Shown here one piece after another: positions 10,817 through 24,070 of a stretch of DNA of 64,000 bases. Source of the DNA: Sipunculus nudus (lineage: Eukaryota > Annelida > Sipuncula > Golfingiida > Sipunculidae); contig CM049309.1 of NCBI GenBank assembly GCA_026874595.1, positions 13,754,576 through 13,818,575 on the forward strand, given 5' to 3'. The translations under genes were made by a program, and so were the position numbers. The notes below the pieces were generated by a model. It had not been told where the DNA came from. It worked only from the letters and a program-made list of their open reading frames with translations, and did not search any database. How positions within the stretch are numbered: the first letter of the stretch is position 1; each line of letters begins with the position of its first letter.

Positions 10817-13800
10817 ATGTCCAAGTCTTGCAAGGTCAAGCACACGAAAGGACTGTGCAAGTTCAAAAGCTAATGGCTCGAGCTTGAACAATACAAAGAC
10901 TGGATTGCGCCGGACCCCAAAGATCAACATATAGCTAGGTGCCAACCATGCGGCAACAAAGTAATTCGTATAGGAACGGCTGGGAAGTACAATCTTGACA
11001 GTCACAGGTCTTCAGAGACGCACAAGAAGAGAATGGACTATCGAAATAAACACACTTTATTTAGAATGTTGAAACCTCTTGAAACCTCGGGATCTAAACC
11101 AACTATTGACAGTAAACCCACTGGATCTACTGGTAAGCTATGTAAATGCTGTTTGATTTATTACAATTATGGATATTACTTAATTGGGTATACTGGAAAT
11201 TTTCATTAAAATTAATAGGTGTTACCCGTCGATGTAATGAAAATAAAGCTGACAACTTTATTTAAAGTTGATTTTTACCTGGTTTTCTCTAGGCAAGACC
11301 AGCAGTCTAAATTAGTAAATAATTATAGAATTAAAAAGTTGAATTATATATATTTATTATATTAAAGTTGTGAACAAAATTGATCAAGCTACATTTCATC
11401 TAAGCATTGAATTGCATCCCTGTTGGTAAAGAATGTGAATATGTTTTGGAAGTAATTCTGGAATAAATCACATTGTTCATGGTTACAAACTAAATGTATC
11501 AATCACAAAAAAGGGCAGTTCATTTGACCACTAAAAATCATGTGTTTTATTTAATCCAGATGCAAAAAAAATTATAAAACAAGATAATATTAACGATTAC
11601 AAAAGAGTGAAAGAGTACTGCTGCCATAAATATACATATAAATATTTTGTAGATCTGATGGATATATAAAAATATTACATATATATCTTTTTATTGCTAA
11701 AAGTTTAAAAAAGAAATGTTATATTATTATATATTCATCAGATCTAAATATTTCACTGATTTATATTAGTATTAAAGAGAAATATATGTATTTTTATTAT
11801 ATAAATATCAGATCTTCAAAATATGTCAGATCTTTAAGTATATTTATGGCAGCAGGACTCTTTTTAGTAGTTTTTACTTTATTGTTTTGCAGTTTATTTT
11901 TTGTTTTGTTTTATCAAAGTTTAACATTTTTCAGGTTTAACATCAGAAACTTCAACCATCTCTGGATTTGTGAGCAAAGATGATGTTTTGAAGGCAGAAA
12001 TCCTGTGGTGTCTCAAGATTATATCTGCACATTACAGCTACAAGTCATGCGAGGGTGTGAGTGATCTCTTCAGGTCCATGTTTCCTGACAGCAACATAGC
12101 TAAAAAGTTTAGCTGCGGGGAACGCAAAGCTAATTATATTGTAACACATGGGCTAGCAATTCACTTCAGGGAACTCCTCCTTACCAAGTGCAAGGAACAC
12201 AAGTCTGTGGTTCTTTTGTTTGATGAGTCATACAACAGTGTTACTAGAAACAAACAACTTGATGTCCATGTCAGATTGTGGGATGACAATAGGGTTTGCA
12301 GCCGTTATCTGGCTTCTGTCTTCATGGGACATGGTCGTGCCACAGATTTATTGGAGGCATTTCAAAGCTGCATTTCAAAGCTGAATTTGAGAACAGTACT
12401 TCAAGTGTCTATGGATGGGCCAAATGTAAATCTATCATTTTATGAACAGTTGCAAAGAAAGGTTGATGAGGAATATGGCTCAACTATGCTAAACTTGGGA
12501 ACATGTGGACTTCACATCATCCATGGTGCTTTCAAGCATGGATGTGTAGCCAGTACCTGGGATATTGGATCCCTGCTCAGAGCCATACACACTATCTTCC
12601 ATGAGACACCTGCGCGAAGGGAAGATTTTACCAAACTTACAGGAAGTAGCACTTTTGGAAAAGAATTTTGCCAACACAGATGGCTGGAAAATGTTCCGGT
12701 AGCTCAACGTGCCCTTGAAATGTGGGCAAATCTGCGTGTGCATGTTAAAACTGTGGAGAGTGGAAAAGGTGGTTATGCAAAGCCAGACACAAAATCCTTC
12801 GCAGTGGTCACCAAGGCCGTGAAAGACAACCTGACTAAACCTCGTTTGCAAGCTTTTATATCAGTTGCTCAGCTGCTGGTACCCTTTCTCACACTCTACC
12901 AGACAGACAGACCGATGGTTCCCTTTCTGGCTAGTGATATGGAGAAATTGATCAGGTCATTAATGTCTAGGTTCCTTAAGCCTGATGCCACTGAGGGAAA
13001 ATCCCTCTCTGCTCTTGTTGATATGAAGTTGGATAAAGATTCAATTCAGAAAACCTACAGTAAGGTGGATGTTGGCTTCACTGCAGACTACCAGTTGAAG
13101 GAGTTGCTGATCAAGAAGAAAATATCTGAGAAGGATGCAATGGGATTCAGAATGCAAGTTAAAGCAATGTTGCAAGAAATTACCAAAAGAATACTCAAGA
13201 AAGCCCCAGTGAAATACCAGATTGTTCGTCAGCTGGTGTGCCTCGATCCAAGGGAAATGGTGGCTGACAAAGACAGGTGCGTAAGTCAGATGAAGAGAGT
13301 GCTCTCTTCTCTGGTCCATGCTAACAGACTGCGCAGTGACATTTGTGACCAGATTGTTGCAGAGTTCAGGGATTTCCTGTATTATACAGTGCCCCAGCAT
13401 CGTGAGCGTATGGAGTCTTTTGATCCTTCAGATGAGAATCAACGCATCGATTCTTTTCTCCGCCCTCTGATGGACTGCAAATCAAAAACAAAACTGTGGG
13501 AAATTGTTTCTCAGCTCCTACTGCTGTCTCATGGACAGGCCAGCGTTGAGCGGGGTTTTTCAGTAAACAGGCAGATGGAGGTTCCAAACCTTAAGGAAGC
13601 CACATTTGATGCTCAGAGATTGGTGTATGATCACATATTGGCCTGTGGAGGTGTGCATGCAGTTTGCCTAGACAGGCCTTTGTTGAACTCTGTTCAGGCT
13701 TCTAGGTCAAGGTATCAAGCCTACCTTGATCTACAGTCTCAGAAAGAAAGAAAGGAAAGGGATAGCCAGAAAAGGAAGTCTTGTGCTGAAGAAATCGATA

Positions 13801-14009
13801 CACTAAAGAAAAAGAAGGCTTTCCTTGAGGCAGATATTTTGGAACTTAACAAAAGTGCAGACATTTTGTCAGAAAAGGCTGAGTCTACCAGAAACCTGTC
13901 TTTTGTTACAAAATCAAATTCACTGAGAAGAACAGCTGTTGCCAAAAAGGATGAAATGGCTAAAATTTCTTCAGAACTTGACGCTCTTTTTAAGAGTCTG
14001 AAGAATTAA
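10817..14009 (+). pseudogene. hAT transposase, unit 1: native start codon but stop at codon 19
   Basis: Exon 1 (10817-11132) starts with ATG in an 'aaaATGt' context and is the only copy with the native first codons. Codon 19 is TAA (10871-10873), where units 2-4 have GAA. Beyond it the exon encodes a BED-type zinc finger (C42, C45, H63, H69). A phase-1 donor 'ctg|gtaagc' and an acceptor 'tttttcag' at 11934 define an 802-bp intron. Exon 2 (11935-14009) is open to TAA. The two exons together would give 796 codons. Exon 2 has the catalytic aspartate of 'LLFDESYN' (about residue 202), 'SMDGPN', a C-x2-H segment 'CGLHIIH', 'HRW', and the C-terminal hAT dimerisation segment 'LWEIVSQLLLLSHGQASVERGFS' carrying the catalytic glutamate (about residue 644); the C-terminus is a lysine-rich coiled coil. 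Translation from the native ATG ends after 18 residues. Confidence 0.88.
11133..11934 (+). other. Transposase intron with nested inverted repeat (unit 1; copied in all units)
   Basis: Strongly AT-rich intron. 11611-11634 and 11839-11862 form an imperfect inverted repeat ('aagagtactgctgccataaa' against 'tttatggcagcaggactctt'). A second inverted pair lies inside it, 'agatctgatggatata' near 11651 and 'tatattcatcagatct' near 11731. This looks like a small foldback or MITE of about 250 bp that entered the intron before the unit was amplified, since every unit carries it (+4410, +8820, +13230). Confidence 0.6.
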
Positions 14010-14131
14010 TGCATATCATTTTGCTTAAGAGTCTGAAGAATTAATGCATATCATTTTGCTTAAGAGTCTGAAGAATTAATGCATAACATTTTGCTTAAGA
14101 GTCTGAAGAATTAATGCATATCATTTTTGCT
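13990..14131 (+). repeat. 35-bp minisatellite spanning the transposase stop codon (unit 1; in all units)
   Basis: Four copies of a 35-bp unit beginning 'ttaagagtctgaagaattaa'. The first copy supplies the last codons and TAA stop of the transposase and the other three lie in the 3' UTR. The same array occurs at 18400-18541, 22810-22951 and 27220-27361. Confidence 0.9.
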
Positions 14132-15157
14132 TAAGTTGTCACAAGAGTTATAACAGTGGCTGAATTTTGATGTATTGAATTAAAATAATTATACAAGAAC
14201 TTATTGTTTTATTGAGATTCATTCACTGAAGTAATTAAAATCCAGGGTTGGGTCCTATTACAATCTGTTTTTGTTTAACACAACATAAATTCTGTAATTT
14301 CATGTCCACCAAATCTCATATCAAGTTTATTTTCAGCATGGATGGGGACCTGTGCAGTTTAACTCAGAGGATGCTATGCAAACTAAACAGAACAGTTAAC
14401 AATAAGAAAACTTGTGTCTTGATTCAGATATCATATTTGGTTCCAATATTCTCCATATGCATCTCCAAATCTGGAGAATAGATATGCTTTTAATTATAGA
14501 AAATACGATGCACACATGATGCCTAAAGGATAATTTCTCAATAAACTCAGCAAGATTTGCTAACAACCATGCAACTCAGACTGCAATAATGGCAGGCACA
14601 AACAGGGCCTGTCTGTTGAACCACTGAATAACTCGTGAGAACATATGACTTTCAGACCATCAACCCCTGAACTATTCAAACATCAGCAACAGCATCACCT
14701 TGGTCTCGGCTGACAATATCTTGCCCCACTTGCTATGTACACTCACCAAGAACTGCTTCAGGATTTAATGACCAAGCTTAGTTAATTAGTCAACAAACCA
14801 GCCCTTGGTCTAATAGGTTATCACTTCAAGCCAGTGCCTGGTGCCTATGCAGTGCTAACTGGACCATGAAAGCATTTAACATGAACTAATCACACTACAG
14901 TTGATACTGCCCTTTACTGTGCTATATTAACATAAACACTTCATCCTTCAACTGGTTTAGCCAAGGGGTGTAATAGAAAAGTAATAGCCATTGTTCCATT
15001 ACTTGGGGTCTTATTTTTGTTGCATGTTAAAATTTCCTTTCTATTACAATAACTAATACTCTGAAAACCTGAAATTTTCTATTACATATTACTATTACCC
15101 CATCGCTGGTATTAACCAATATATAGAATTTTCTTGTAATTTTATGGTCCATATATT

Positions 15158-15250
15158 GCCCTCGAAAATGAATGGCATACCCTCGAAAATGGTATACATT
15201 TTGGCTCCAGATACCCTCGAAAACCCTCGAATTTCATTCTGCCTTTGCTG
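15158..15250 (+). repeat. Right-end CCCTCGAAAA cluster (also 19568-19660, 23978-24070, 28388-28480)
   Basis: CCCTCGAAAA at 15159, 15180 and 15214, the last followed by CCCTCGAA, all in the same orientation as in the left-end cluster. In the array each internal copy is fused directly to exon 1 of the next unit; only the last, at 28388-28480, is followed by the genuine tip 28481-28491. Confidence 0.85.
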
Positions 15251-18200
15251 CACACGAAAGGACTGTGCAAGTTCAAAAGCGAATGGCTCGAGCTTGAACA
15301 ATACAAAGACTGGATTGCGCCGGACCCCAAAGATCAACATATAGCTAGGTGCCAACCATGCGGCAACAAAGTAATTCGTATAGGAACGGCTGGGAAGTAC
15401 AATCTTGACAGTCACAGGTCTTCAGAGACGCACAAGAAGAGAATGGACTATCGAAATAAACACACATTATTTAGAATGTTGAAACCTCTTGAAACCTCGG
15501 GATCTAAACCAACTATTGACAGTAAACCCACTGGATCTACTGGTAAGCTATGTAAATGCTGTTTGATTTATTACAATTATGGATATTACTTAATTGGGTA
15601 TACTGGAAATTTTCATTAAAATTAATAGGTGTTACCCGTCGATGTAATGAAAATAAAGCTGACAACTTTATTTAAAGTTGATTTTTACCTGGTTTTCTCT
15701 AGGCAAGACCAGCAGTCTAAATTAGTAAATAATTATAGAATTAAAAAGTTGAATTATATATATTTATTATATTAAAGTTGTGAACAAAATTGATCAAGCT
15801 ACATTTCATCTAAGCATTGAATTGCATCCCTGTTGGTAAAGAATGTGAATATGTTTTGGAAGTAATTCTGGAATAAATCACATTGTTCATGGTTACAAAC
15901 TAAATGTATCAATCACAAAAAAGGGCAGTTCATTTGACCACTAAAAATCATGTGTTTTATTTAATCCAGATGCAAAAAAAATTATAAAACAAGATAATAT
16001 TAACGATTACAAAAGAGTGAAAGAGTACTGCTGCCATAAATATACATATAAATATTTTGTAGATCTGATGGATATATAAAAATATTACATATATATCTTT
16101 TTATTGCTAAAAGTTTAAAAAAGAAATGTTATATTATTATATATTCATCAGATCTAAATATTTCACTGATTTATATTAGTATTAAAGAGAAATATATGTA
16201 TTTTTATTATATAAATATCAGATCTTCAAAATATGTCAGATCTTTAAGTATATTTATGGCAGCAGGACTCTTTTTAGTAGTTTTTACTTTATTGTTTTGC
16301 AGTTTATTTTTTGTTTTGTTTTATCAAAGTTTAACATTTTTCAGGTTTAACATCAGAAACTTCAACCATCTCTGGATTTGTGAGCAAAGATGATGTTTTG
16401 AAGGCAGAAATCCTGTGGTGTCTCAAGATTATATCTGCACATTACAGCTACAAGTCATGCGAGGGTGTGAGTGATCTCTTCAGGTCCATGTTTCCTGACA
16501 GCAACATAGCTAAAAAGTTTAGCTGCGGGGAACGCAAAGCTAATTATATTGTAACACATGGGCTAGCAATTCACTTCAGGGAACTCCTCCTTACCAAGTG
16601 CAAGGAACACAAGTCTGTGGTTCTTTTGTTTGATGAGTCATACAACAGTGTTACTAGAAACAAACAACTTGATGTCCATGTCAGATTGTGGGATGACAAT
16701 AGGGTTTGCAGCCGTTATCTGGCTTCTGTCTTCATGGGACATGGTCGTGCCACAGATTTATTGGAGGCATTTCAAAGCTGCATTTCAAAGCTGAATTTGA
16801 GAACAGTACTTCAAGTGTCTATGGATGGGCCAAATGTAAATCTATCATTTTATGAACAGTTGCAAAGAAAGGTTGATGAGGAATATGGCTCAACTATGCT
16901 AAACTTGGGAACATGTGGACTTCACATCATCCATGGTGCTTTCAAGCATGGATGTGTAGCCAGTACCTGGGATATTGGATCCCTGCTCAGAGCCATACAC
17001 ACTATCTTCCATGAGACACCTGCGCGAAGGGAAGATTTTACCAAACTTACAGGAAGTAGCACTTTTGGAAAAGAATTTTGCCAACACAGATGGCTGGAAA
17101 ATGTTCCGGTAGCTCAACGTGCCCTTGAAATGTGGGCAAATCTGCGTGTGCATGTTAAAACTGTGGAGAGTGGAAAAGGTGGTTATGCAAAGCCAGACAC
17201 AAAATCCTTCGCAGTGGTCACCAAGGCCGTGAAAGACAACCTGACTAAACCTCGTTTGCAAGCTTTTATATCAGTTGCTCAGCTGCTGGTACCCTTTCTC
17301 ACACTCTACCAGACAGACAGACCGATGGTTCCCTTTCTGGCTAGTGATATGGAGAAATTGATCAGGTCATTAATGTCTAGGTTCCTTAAGCCTGATGCCA
17401 CTGAGGGAAAATCCCTCTCTGCTCTTGTTGATATGAAGTTGGATAAAGATTCAATTCAGAAAACCTACAGTAAGGTGGATGTTGGCTTCACTGCAGACTA
17501 CCAGTTGAAGGAGTTGCTGATCAAGAAGAAAATATCTGAGAAGGATGCAATGGGATTCAGAATGCAAGTTAAAGCAATGTTGCAAGAAATTACCAAAAGA
17601 ATACTCAAGAAAGCCCCAGTGAAATACCAGATTGTTCGTCAGCTGGTGTGCCTCGATCCAAGGGAAATGGTGGCTGACAAAGACAGGTGCGTAAGTCAGA
17701 TGAAGAGAGTGCTCTCTTCTCTGGTCCATGCTAACAGACTGCGCAGTGACATTTGTGACCAGATTGTTGCAGAGTTCAGGGATTTCCTGTATTATACAGT
17801 GCCCCAGCATCGTGAGCGTATGGAGTCTTTTGATCCTTCAGATGAGAATCAACGCATCGATTCTTTTCTCCGCCCTCTGATGGACTGCAAATCAAAAACA
17901 AAACTGTGGGAAATTGTTTCTCAGCTCCTACTGCTGTCTCATGGACAGGCCAGCGTTGAGCGGGGTTTTTCAGTAAACAGGCAGATGGAGGTTCCAAACC
18001 TTAAGGAAGCCACATTTGATGCTCAGAGATTGGTGTATGATCACATATTGGCCTGTGGAGGTGTGCATGCAGTTTGCCTAGACAGGCCTTTGTTGAACTC
18101 TGTTCAGGCTTCTAGGTCAAGGTATCAAGCCTACCTTGATCTACAGTCTCAGAAAGAAAGAAAGGAAAGGGATAGCCAGAAAAGGAAGTCTTGTGCTGAA

Positions 18201-18419
18201 GAAATCGATACACTAAAGAAAAAGAAGGCTTTCCTTGAGGCAGATATTTTGGAACTTAACAAAAGTGCAGACATTTTGTCAGAAAAGGCTGAGTCTACCA
18301 GAAACCTGTCTTTTGTTACAAAATCAAATTCACTGAGAAGAACAGCTGTTGCCAAAAAGGATGAAATGGCTAAAATTTCTTCAGAACTTGACGCTCTTTT
18401 TAAGAGTCTGAAGAATTAA
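15251..18419 (+). CDS. hAT transposase, unit 2: intact frame, no start codon
   Basis: Exon 1 (15251-15542) has GAA at the codon corresponding to the unit 1 stop, and encodes the complete BED-type finger (CX2C...HX5H). Donor 15543, acceptor ending 16344, exon 2 16345-18419 with DESYN, the C-x2-H segment, HRW and SVERGFS. The exon 1 frame is open upstream to 15140 but has no ATG: the sequence ahead of the junction is the previous unit's right end. The first in-frame ATG follows the zinc finger. A product would therefore need read-through transcription, splicing from unit 1's first codons, or a non-ATG start. DNA-binding and catalytic parts look intact. Confidence 0.82.
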
Positions 18420-19660
18420 TGCATATCATTTTGCTTAAGAGTCTGAAGAATTAATGCATATCATTTTGCTTAAGAGTCTGAAGAATTAATGCATAACATT
18501 TTGCTTAAGAGTCTGAAGAATTAATGCATATCATTTTTGCTTAAGTTGTCACAAGAGTTATAACAGTGGCTGAATTTTGATGTATTGAATTAAAATAATT
18601 ATACAAGAACTTATTGTTTTATTGAGATTCATTCACTGAAGTAATTAAAATCCAGGGTTGGGTCCTATTACAATCTGTTTTTGTTTAACACAACATAAAT
18701 TCTGTAATTTCATGTCCACCAAATCTCATATCAAGTTTATTTTCAGCATGGATGGGGACCTGTGCAGTTTAACTCAGAGGATGCTATGCAAACTAAACAG
18801 AACAGTTAACAATAAGAAAACTTGTGTCTTGATTCAGATATCATATTTGGTTCCAATATTCTCCATATGCATCTCCAAATCTGGAGAATAGATATGCTTT
18901 TAATTATAGAAAATACGATGCACACATGATGCCTAAAGGATAATTTCTCAATAAACTCAGCAAGATTTGCTAACAACCATGCAACTCAGACTGCAATAAT
19001 GGCAGGCACAAACAGGGCCTGTCTGTTGAACCACTGAATAACTCGTGAGAACATATGACTTTCAGACCATCAACCCCTGAACTATTCAAACATCAGCAAC
19101 AGCATCACCTTGGTCTCGGCTGACAATATCTTGCCCCACTTGCTATGTACACTCACCAAGAACTGCTTCAGGATTTAATGACCAAGCTTAGTTAATTAGT
19201 CAACAAACCAGCCCTTGGTCTAATAGGTTATCACTTCAAGCCAGTGCCTGGTGCCTATGCAGTGCTAACTGGACCATGAAAGCATTTAACATGAACTAAT
19301 CACACTACAGTTGATACTGCCCTTTACTGTGCTATATTAACATAAACACTTCATCCTTCAACTGGTTTAGCCAAGGGGTGTAATAGAAAAGTAATAGCCA
19401 TTGTTCCATTACTTGGGGTCTTATTTTTGTTGCATGTTAAAATTTCCTTTCTATTACAATAACTAATACTCTGAAAACCTGAAATTTTCTATTACATATT
19501 ACTATTACCCCATCGCTGGTATTAACCAATATATAGAATTTTCTTGTAATTTTATGGTCCATATATTGCCCTCGAAAATGAATGGCATACCCTCGAAAAT
19601 GGTATACATTTTGGCTCCAGATACCCTCGAAAACCCTCGAATTTCATTCTGCCTTTGCTG

Positions 19661-22600
19661 CACACGAAAGGACTGTGCAAGTTCAAAAGCGAATGGCTCG
19701 AGCTTGAACAATACAAAGACTGGATTGCGCCGGACCCCAAAGATCAACATATAGCTAGGTGCCAACCATGCGGCAACAAAGTAATTCGTATAGGAACGGC
19801 TGGGAAGTACAATCTTGACAGTCACAGGTCTTCAGAGACGCACAAGAAGAGAATGGACTATCGAAATAAACACACATTATTTAGAATGTTGAAACCTCTT
19901 GAAACCTCGGGATCTAAACCAACTATTGACAGTAAACCCACTGGATCTACTGGTAAGCTATGTAAATGCTGTTTGATTTATTACAATTATGGATATTACT
20001 TAATTGGGTATACTGGAAATTTTCATTAAAATTAATAGGTGTTACCCGTCGATGTAATGAAAATAAAGCTGACAACTTTATTTAAAGTTGATTTTTACCT
20101 GGTTTTCTCTAGGCAAGACCAGCAGTCTAAATTAGTAAATAATTATAGAATTAAAAAGTTGAATTATATATATTTATTATATTAAAGTTGTGAACAAAAT
20201 TGATCAAGCTACATTTCATCTAAGCATTGAATTGCATCCCTGTTGGTAAAGAATGTGAATATGTTTTGGAAGTAATTCTGGAATAAATCACATTGTTCAT
20301 GGTTACAAACTAAATGTATCAATCACAAAAAAGGGCAGTTCATTTGACCACTAAAAATCATGTGTTTTATTTAATCCAGATGCAAAAAAAATTATAAAAC
20401 AAGATAATATTAACGATTACAAAAGAGTGAAAGAGTACTGCTGCCATAAATATACATATAAATATTTTGTAGATCTGATGGATATATAAAAATATTACAT
20501 ATATATCTTTTTATTGCTAAAAGTTTAAAAAAGAAATGTTATATTATTATATATTCATCAGATCTAAATATTTCACTGATTTATATTAGTATTAAAGAGA
20601 AATATATGTATTTTTATTATATAAATATCAGATCTTCAAAATATGTCAGATCTTTAAGTATATTTATGGCAGCAGGACTCTTTTTAGTAGTTTTTACTTT
20701 ATTGTTTTGCAGTTTATTTTTTGTTTTGTTTTATCAAAGTTTAACATTTTTCAGGTTTAACATCAGAAACTTCAACCATCTCTGGATTTGTGAGCAAAGA
20801 TGATGTTTTGAAGGCAGAAATCCTGTGGTGTCTCAAGATTATATCTGCACATTACAGCTACAAGTCATGCGAGGGTGTGAGTGATCTCTTCAGGTCCATG
20901 TTTCCTGACAGCAACATAGCTAAAAAGTTTAGCTGCGGGGAACGCAAAGCTAATTATATTGTAACACATGGGCTAGCAATTCACTTCAGGGAACTCCTCC
21001 TTACCAAGTGCAAGGAACACAAGTCTGTGGTTCTTTTGTTTGATGAGTCATACAACAGTGTTACTAGAAACAAACAACTTGATGTCCATGTCAGATTGTG
21101 GGATGACAATAGGGTTTGCAGCCGTTATCTGGCTTCTGTCTTCATGGGACATGGTCGTGCCACAGATTTATTGGAGGCATTTCAAAGCTGCATTTCAAAG
21201 CTGAATTTGAGAACAGTACTTCAAGTGTCTATGGATGGGCCAAATGTAAATCTATCATTTTATGAACAGTTGCAAAGAAAGGTTGATGAGGAATATGGCT
21301 CAACTATGCTAAACTTGGGAACATGTGGACTTCACATCATCCATGGTGCTTTCAAGCATGGATGTGTAGCCAGTACCTGGGATATTGGATCCCTGCTCAG
21401 AGCCATACACACTATCTTCCATGAGACACCTGCGCGAAGGGAAGATTTTACCAAACTTACAGGAAGTAGCACTTTTGGAAAAGAATTTTGCCAACACAGA
21501 TGGCTGGAAAATGTTCCGGTAGCTCAACGTGCCCTTGAAATGTGGGCAAATCTGCGTGTGCATGTTAAAACTGTGGAGAGTGGAAAAGGTGGTTATGCAA
21601 AGCCAGACACAAAATCCTTCGCAGTGGTCACCAAGGCCGTGAAAGACAACCTGACTAAACCTCGTTTGCAAGCTTTTATATCAGTTGCTCAGCTGCTGGT
21701 ACCCTTTCTCACACTCTACCAGACAGACAGACCGATGGTTCCCTTTCTGGCTAGTGATATGGAGAAATTGATCAGGTCATTAATGTCTAGGTTCCTTAAG
21801 CCTGATGCCACTGAGGGAAAATCCCTCTCTGCTCTTGTTGATATGAAGTTGGATAAAGATTCAATTCAGAAAACCTACAGTAAGGTGGATGTTGGCTTCA
21901 CTGCAGACTACCAGTTGAAGGAGTTGCTGATCAAGAAGAAAATATCTGAGAAGGATGCAATGGGATTCAGAATGCAAGTTAAAGCAATGTTGCAAGAAAT
22001 TACCAAAAGAATACTCAAGAAAGCCCCAGTGAAATACCAGATTGTTCGTCAGCTGGTGTGCCTCGATCCAAGGGAAATGGTGGCTGACAAAGACAGGTGC
22101 GTAAGTCAGATGAAGAGAGTGCTCTCTTCTCTGGTCCATGCTAACAGACTGCGCAGTGACATTTGTGACCAGATTGTTGCAGAGTTCAGGGATTTCCTGT
22201 ATTATACAGTGCCCCAGCATCGTGAGCGTATGGAGTCTTTTGATCCTTCAGATGAGAATCAACGCATCGATTCTTTTCTCCGCCCTCTGATGGACTGCAA
22301 ATCAAAAACAAAACTGTGGGAAATTGTTTCTCAGCTCCTACTGCTGTCTCATGGACAGGCCAGCGTTGAGCGGGGTTTTTCAGTAAACAGGCAGATGGAG
22401 GTTCCAAACCTTAAGGAAGCCACATTTGATGCTCAGAGATTGGTGTATGATCACATATTGGCCTGTGGAGGTGTGCATGCAGTTTGCCTAGACAGGCCTT
22501 TGTTGAACTCTGTTCAGGCTTCTAGGTCAAGGTATCAAGCCTACCTTGATCTACAGTCTCAGAAAGAAAGAAAGGAAAGGGATAGCCAGAAAAGGAAGTC

Positions 22601-22829
22601 TTGTGCTGAAGAAATCGATACACTAAAGAAAAAGAAGGCTTTCCTTGAGGCAGATATTTTGGAACTTAACAAAAGTGCAGACATTTTGTCAGAAAAGGCT
22701 GAGTCTACCAGAAACCTGTCTTTTGTTACAAAATCAAATTCACTGAGAAGAACAGCTGTTGCCAAAAAGGATGAAATGGCTAAAATTTCTTCAGAACTTG
22801 ACGCTCTTTTTAAGAGTCTGAAGAATTAA
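19661..22829 (+). CDS. hAT transposase, unit 3: intact frame, no start codon
   Basis: Exon 1 19661-19952, intron 19953-20754, exon 2 20755-22829. It encodes the same protein as unit 2, and I found no nucleotide difference from unit 2 in the stretches I compared. Preceded by the internal right-end cluster rather than by a promoter region. Confidence 0.82.
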
Positions 22830-24070
22830 TGCATATCATTTTGCTTAAGAGTCTGAAGAATTAATGCATATCATTTTGCTTAAGAGTCTGAAGAATTAAT
22901 GCATAACATTTTGCTTAAGAGTCTGAAGAATTAATGCATATCATTTTTGCTTAAGTTGTCACAAGAGTTATAACAGTGGCTGAATTTTGATGTATTGAAT
23001 TAAAATAATTATACAAGAACTTATTGTTTTATTGAGATTCATTCACTGAAGTAATTAAAATCCAGGGTTGGGTCCTATTACAATCTGTTTTTGTTTAACA
23101 CAACATAAATTCTGTAATTTCATGTCCACCAAATCTCATATCAAGTTTATTTTCAGCATGGATGGGGACCTGTGCAGTTTAACTCAGAGGATGCTATGCA
23201 AACTAAACAGAACAGTTAACAATAAGAAAACTTGTGTCTTGATTCAGATATCATATTTGGTTCCAATATTCTCCATATGCATCTCCAAATCTGGAGAATA
23301 GATATGCTTTTAATTATAGAAAATACGATGCACACATGATGCCTAAAGGATAATTTCTCAATAAACTCAGCAAGATTTGCTAACAACCATGCAACTCAGA
23401 CTGCAATAATGGCAGGCACAAACAGGGCCTGTCTGTTGAACCACTGAATAACTCGTGAGAACATATGACTTTCAGACCATCAACCCCTGAACTATTCAAA
23501 CATCAGCAACAGCATCACCTTGGTCTCGGCTGACAATATCTTGCCCCACTTGCTATGTACACTCACCAAGAACTGCTTCAGGATTTAATGACCAAGCTTA
23601 GTTAATTAGTCAACAAACCAGCCCTTGGTCTAATAGGTTATCACTTCAAGCCAGTGCCTGGTGCCTATGCAGTGCTAACTGGACCATGAAAGCATTTAAC
23701 ATGAACTAATCACACTACAGTTGATACTGCCCTTTACTGTGCTATATTAACATAAACACTTCATCCTTCAACTGGTTTAGCCAAGGGGTGTAATAGAAAA
23801 GTAATAGCCATTGTTCCATTACTTGGGGTCTTATTTTTGTTGCATGTTAAAATTTCCTTTCTATTACAATAACTAATACTCTGAAAACCTGAAATTTTCT
23901 ATTACATATTACTATTACCCCATCGCTGGTATTAACCAATATATAGAATTTTCTTGTAATTTTATGGTCCATATATTGCCCTCGAAAATGAATGGCATAC
24001 CCTCGAAAATGGTATACATTTTGGCTCCAGATACCCTCGAAAACCCTCGAATTTCATTCTGCCTTTGCTG

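Noticed and set aside
12489-13587. Antisense proteins within the transposase
   Set aside because: Shadow frames opposite the transposase coding strand, repeated only because the unit is repeated.
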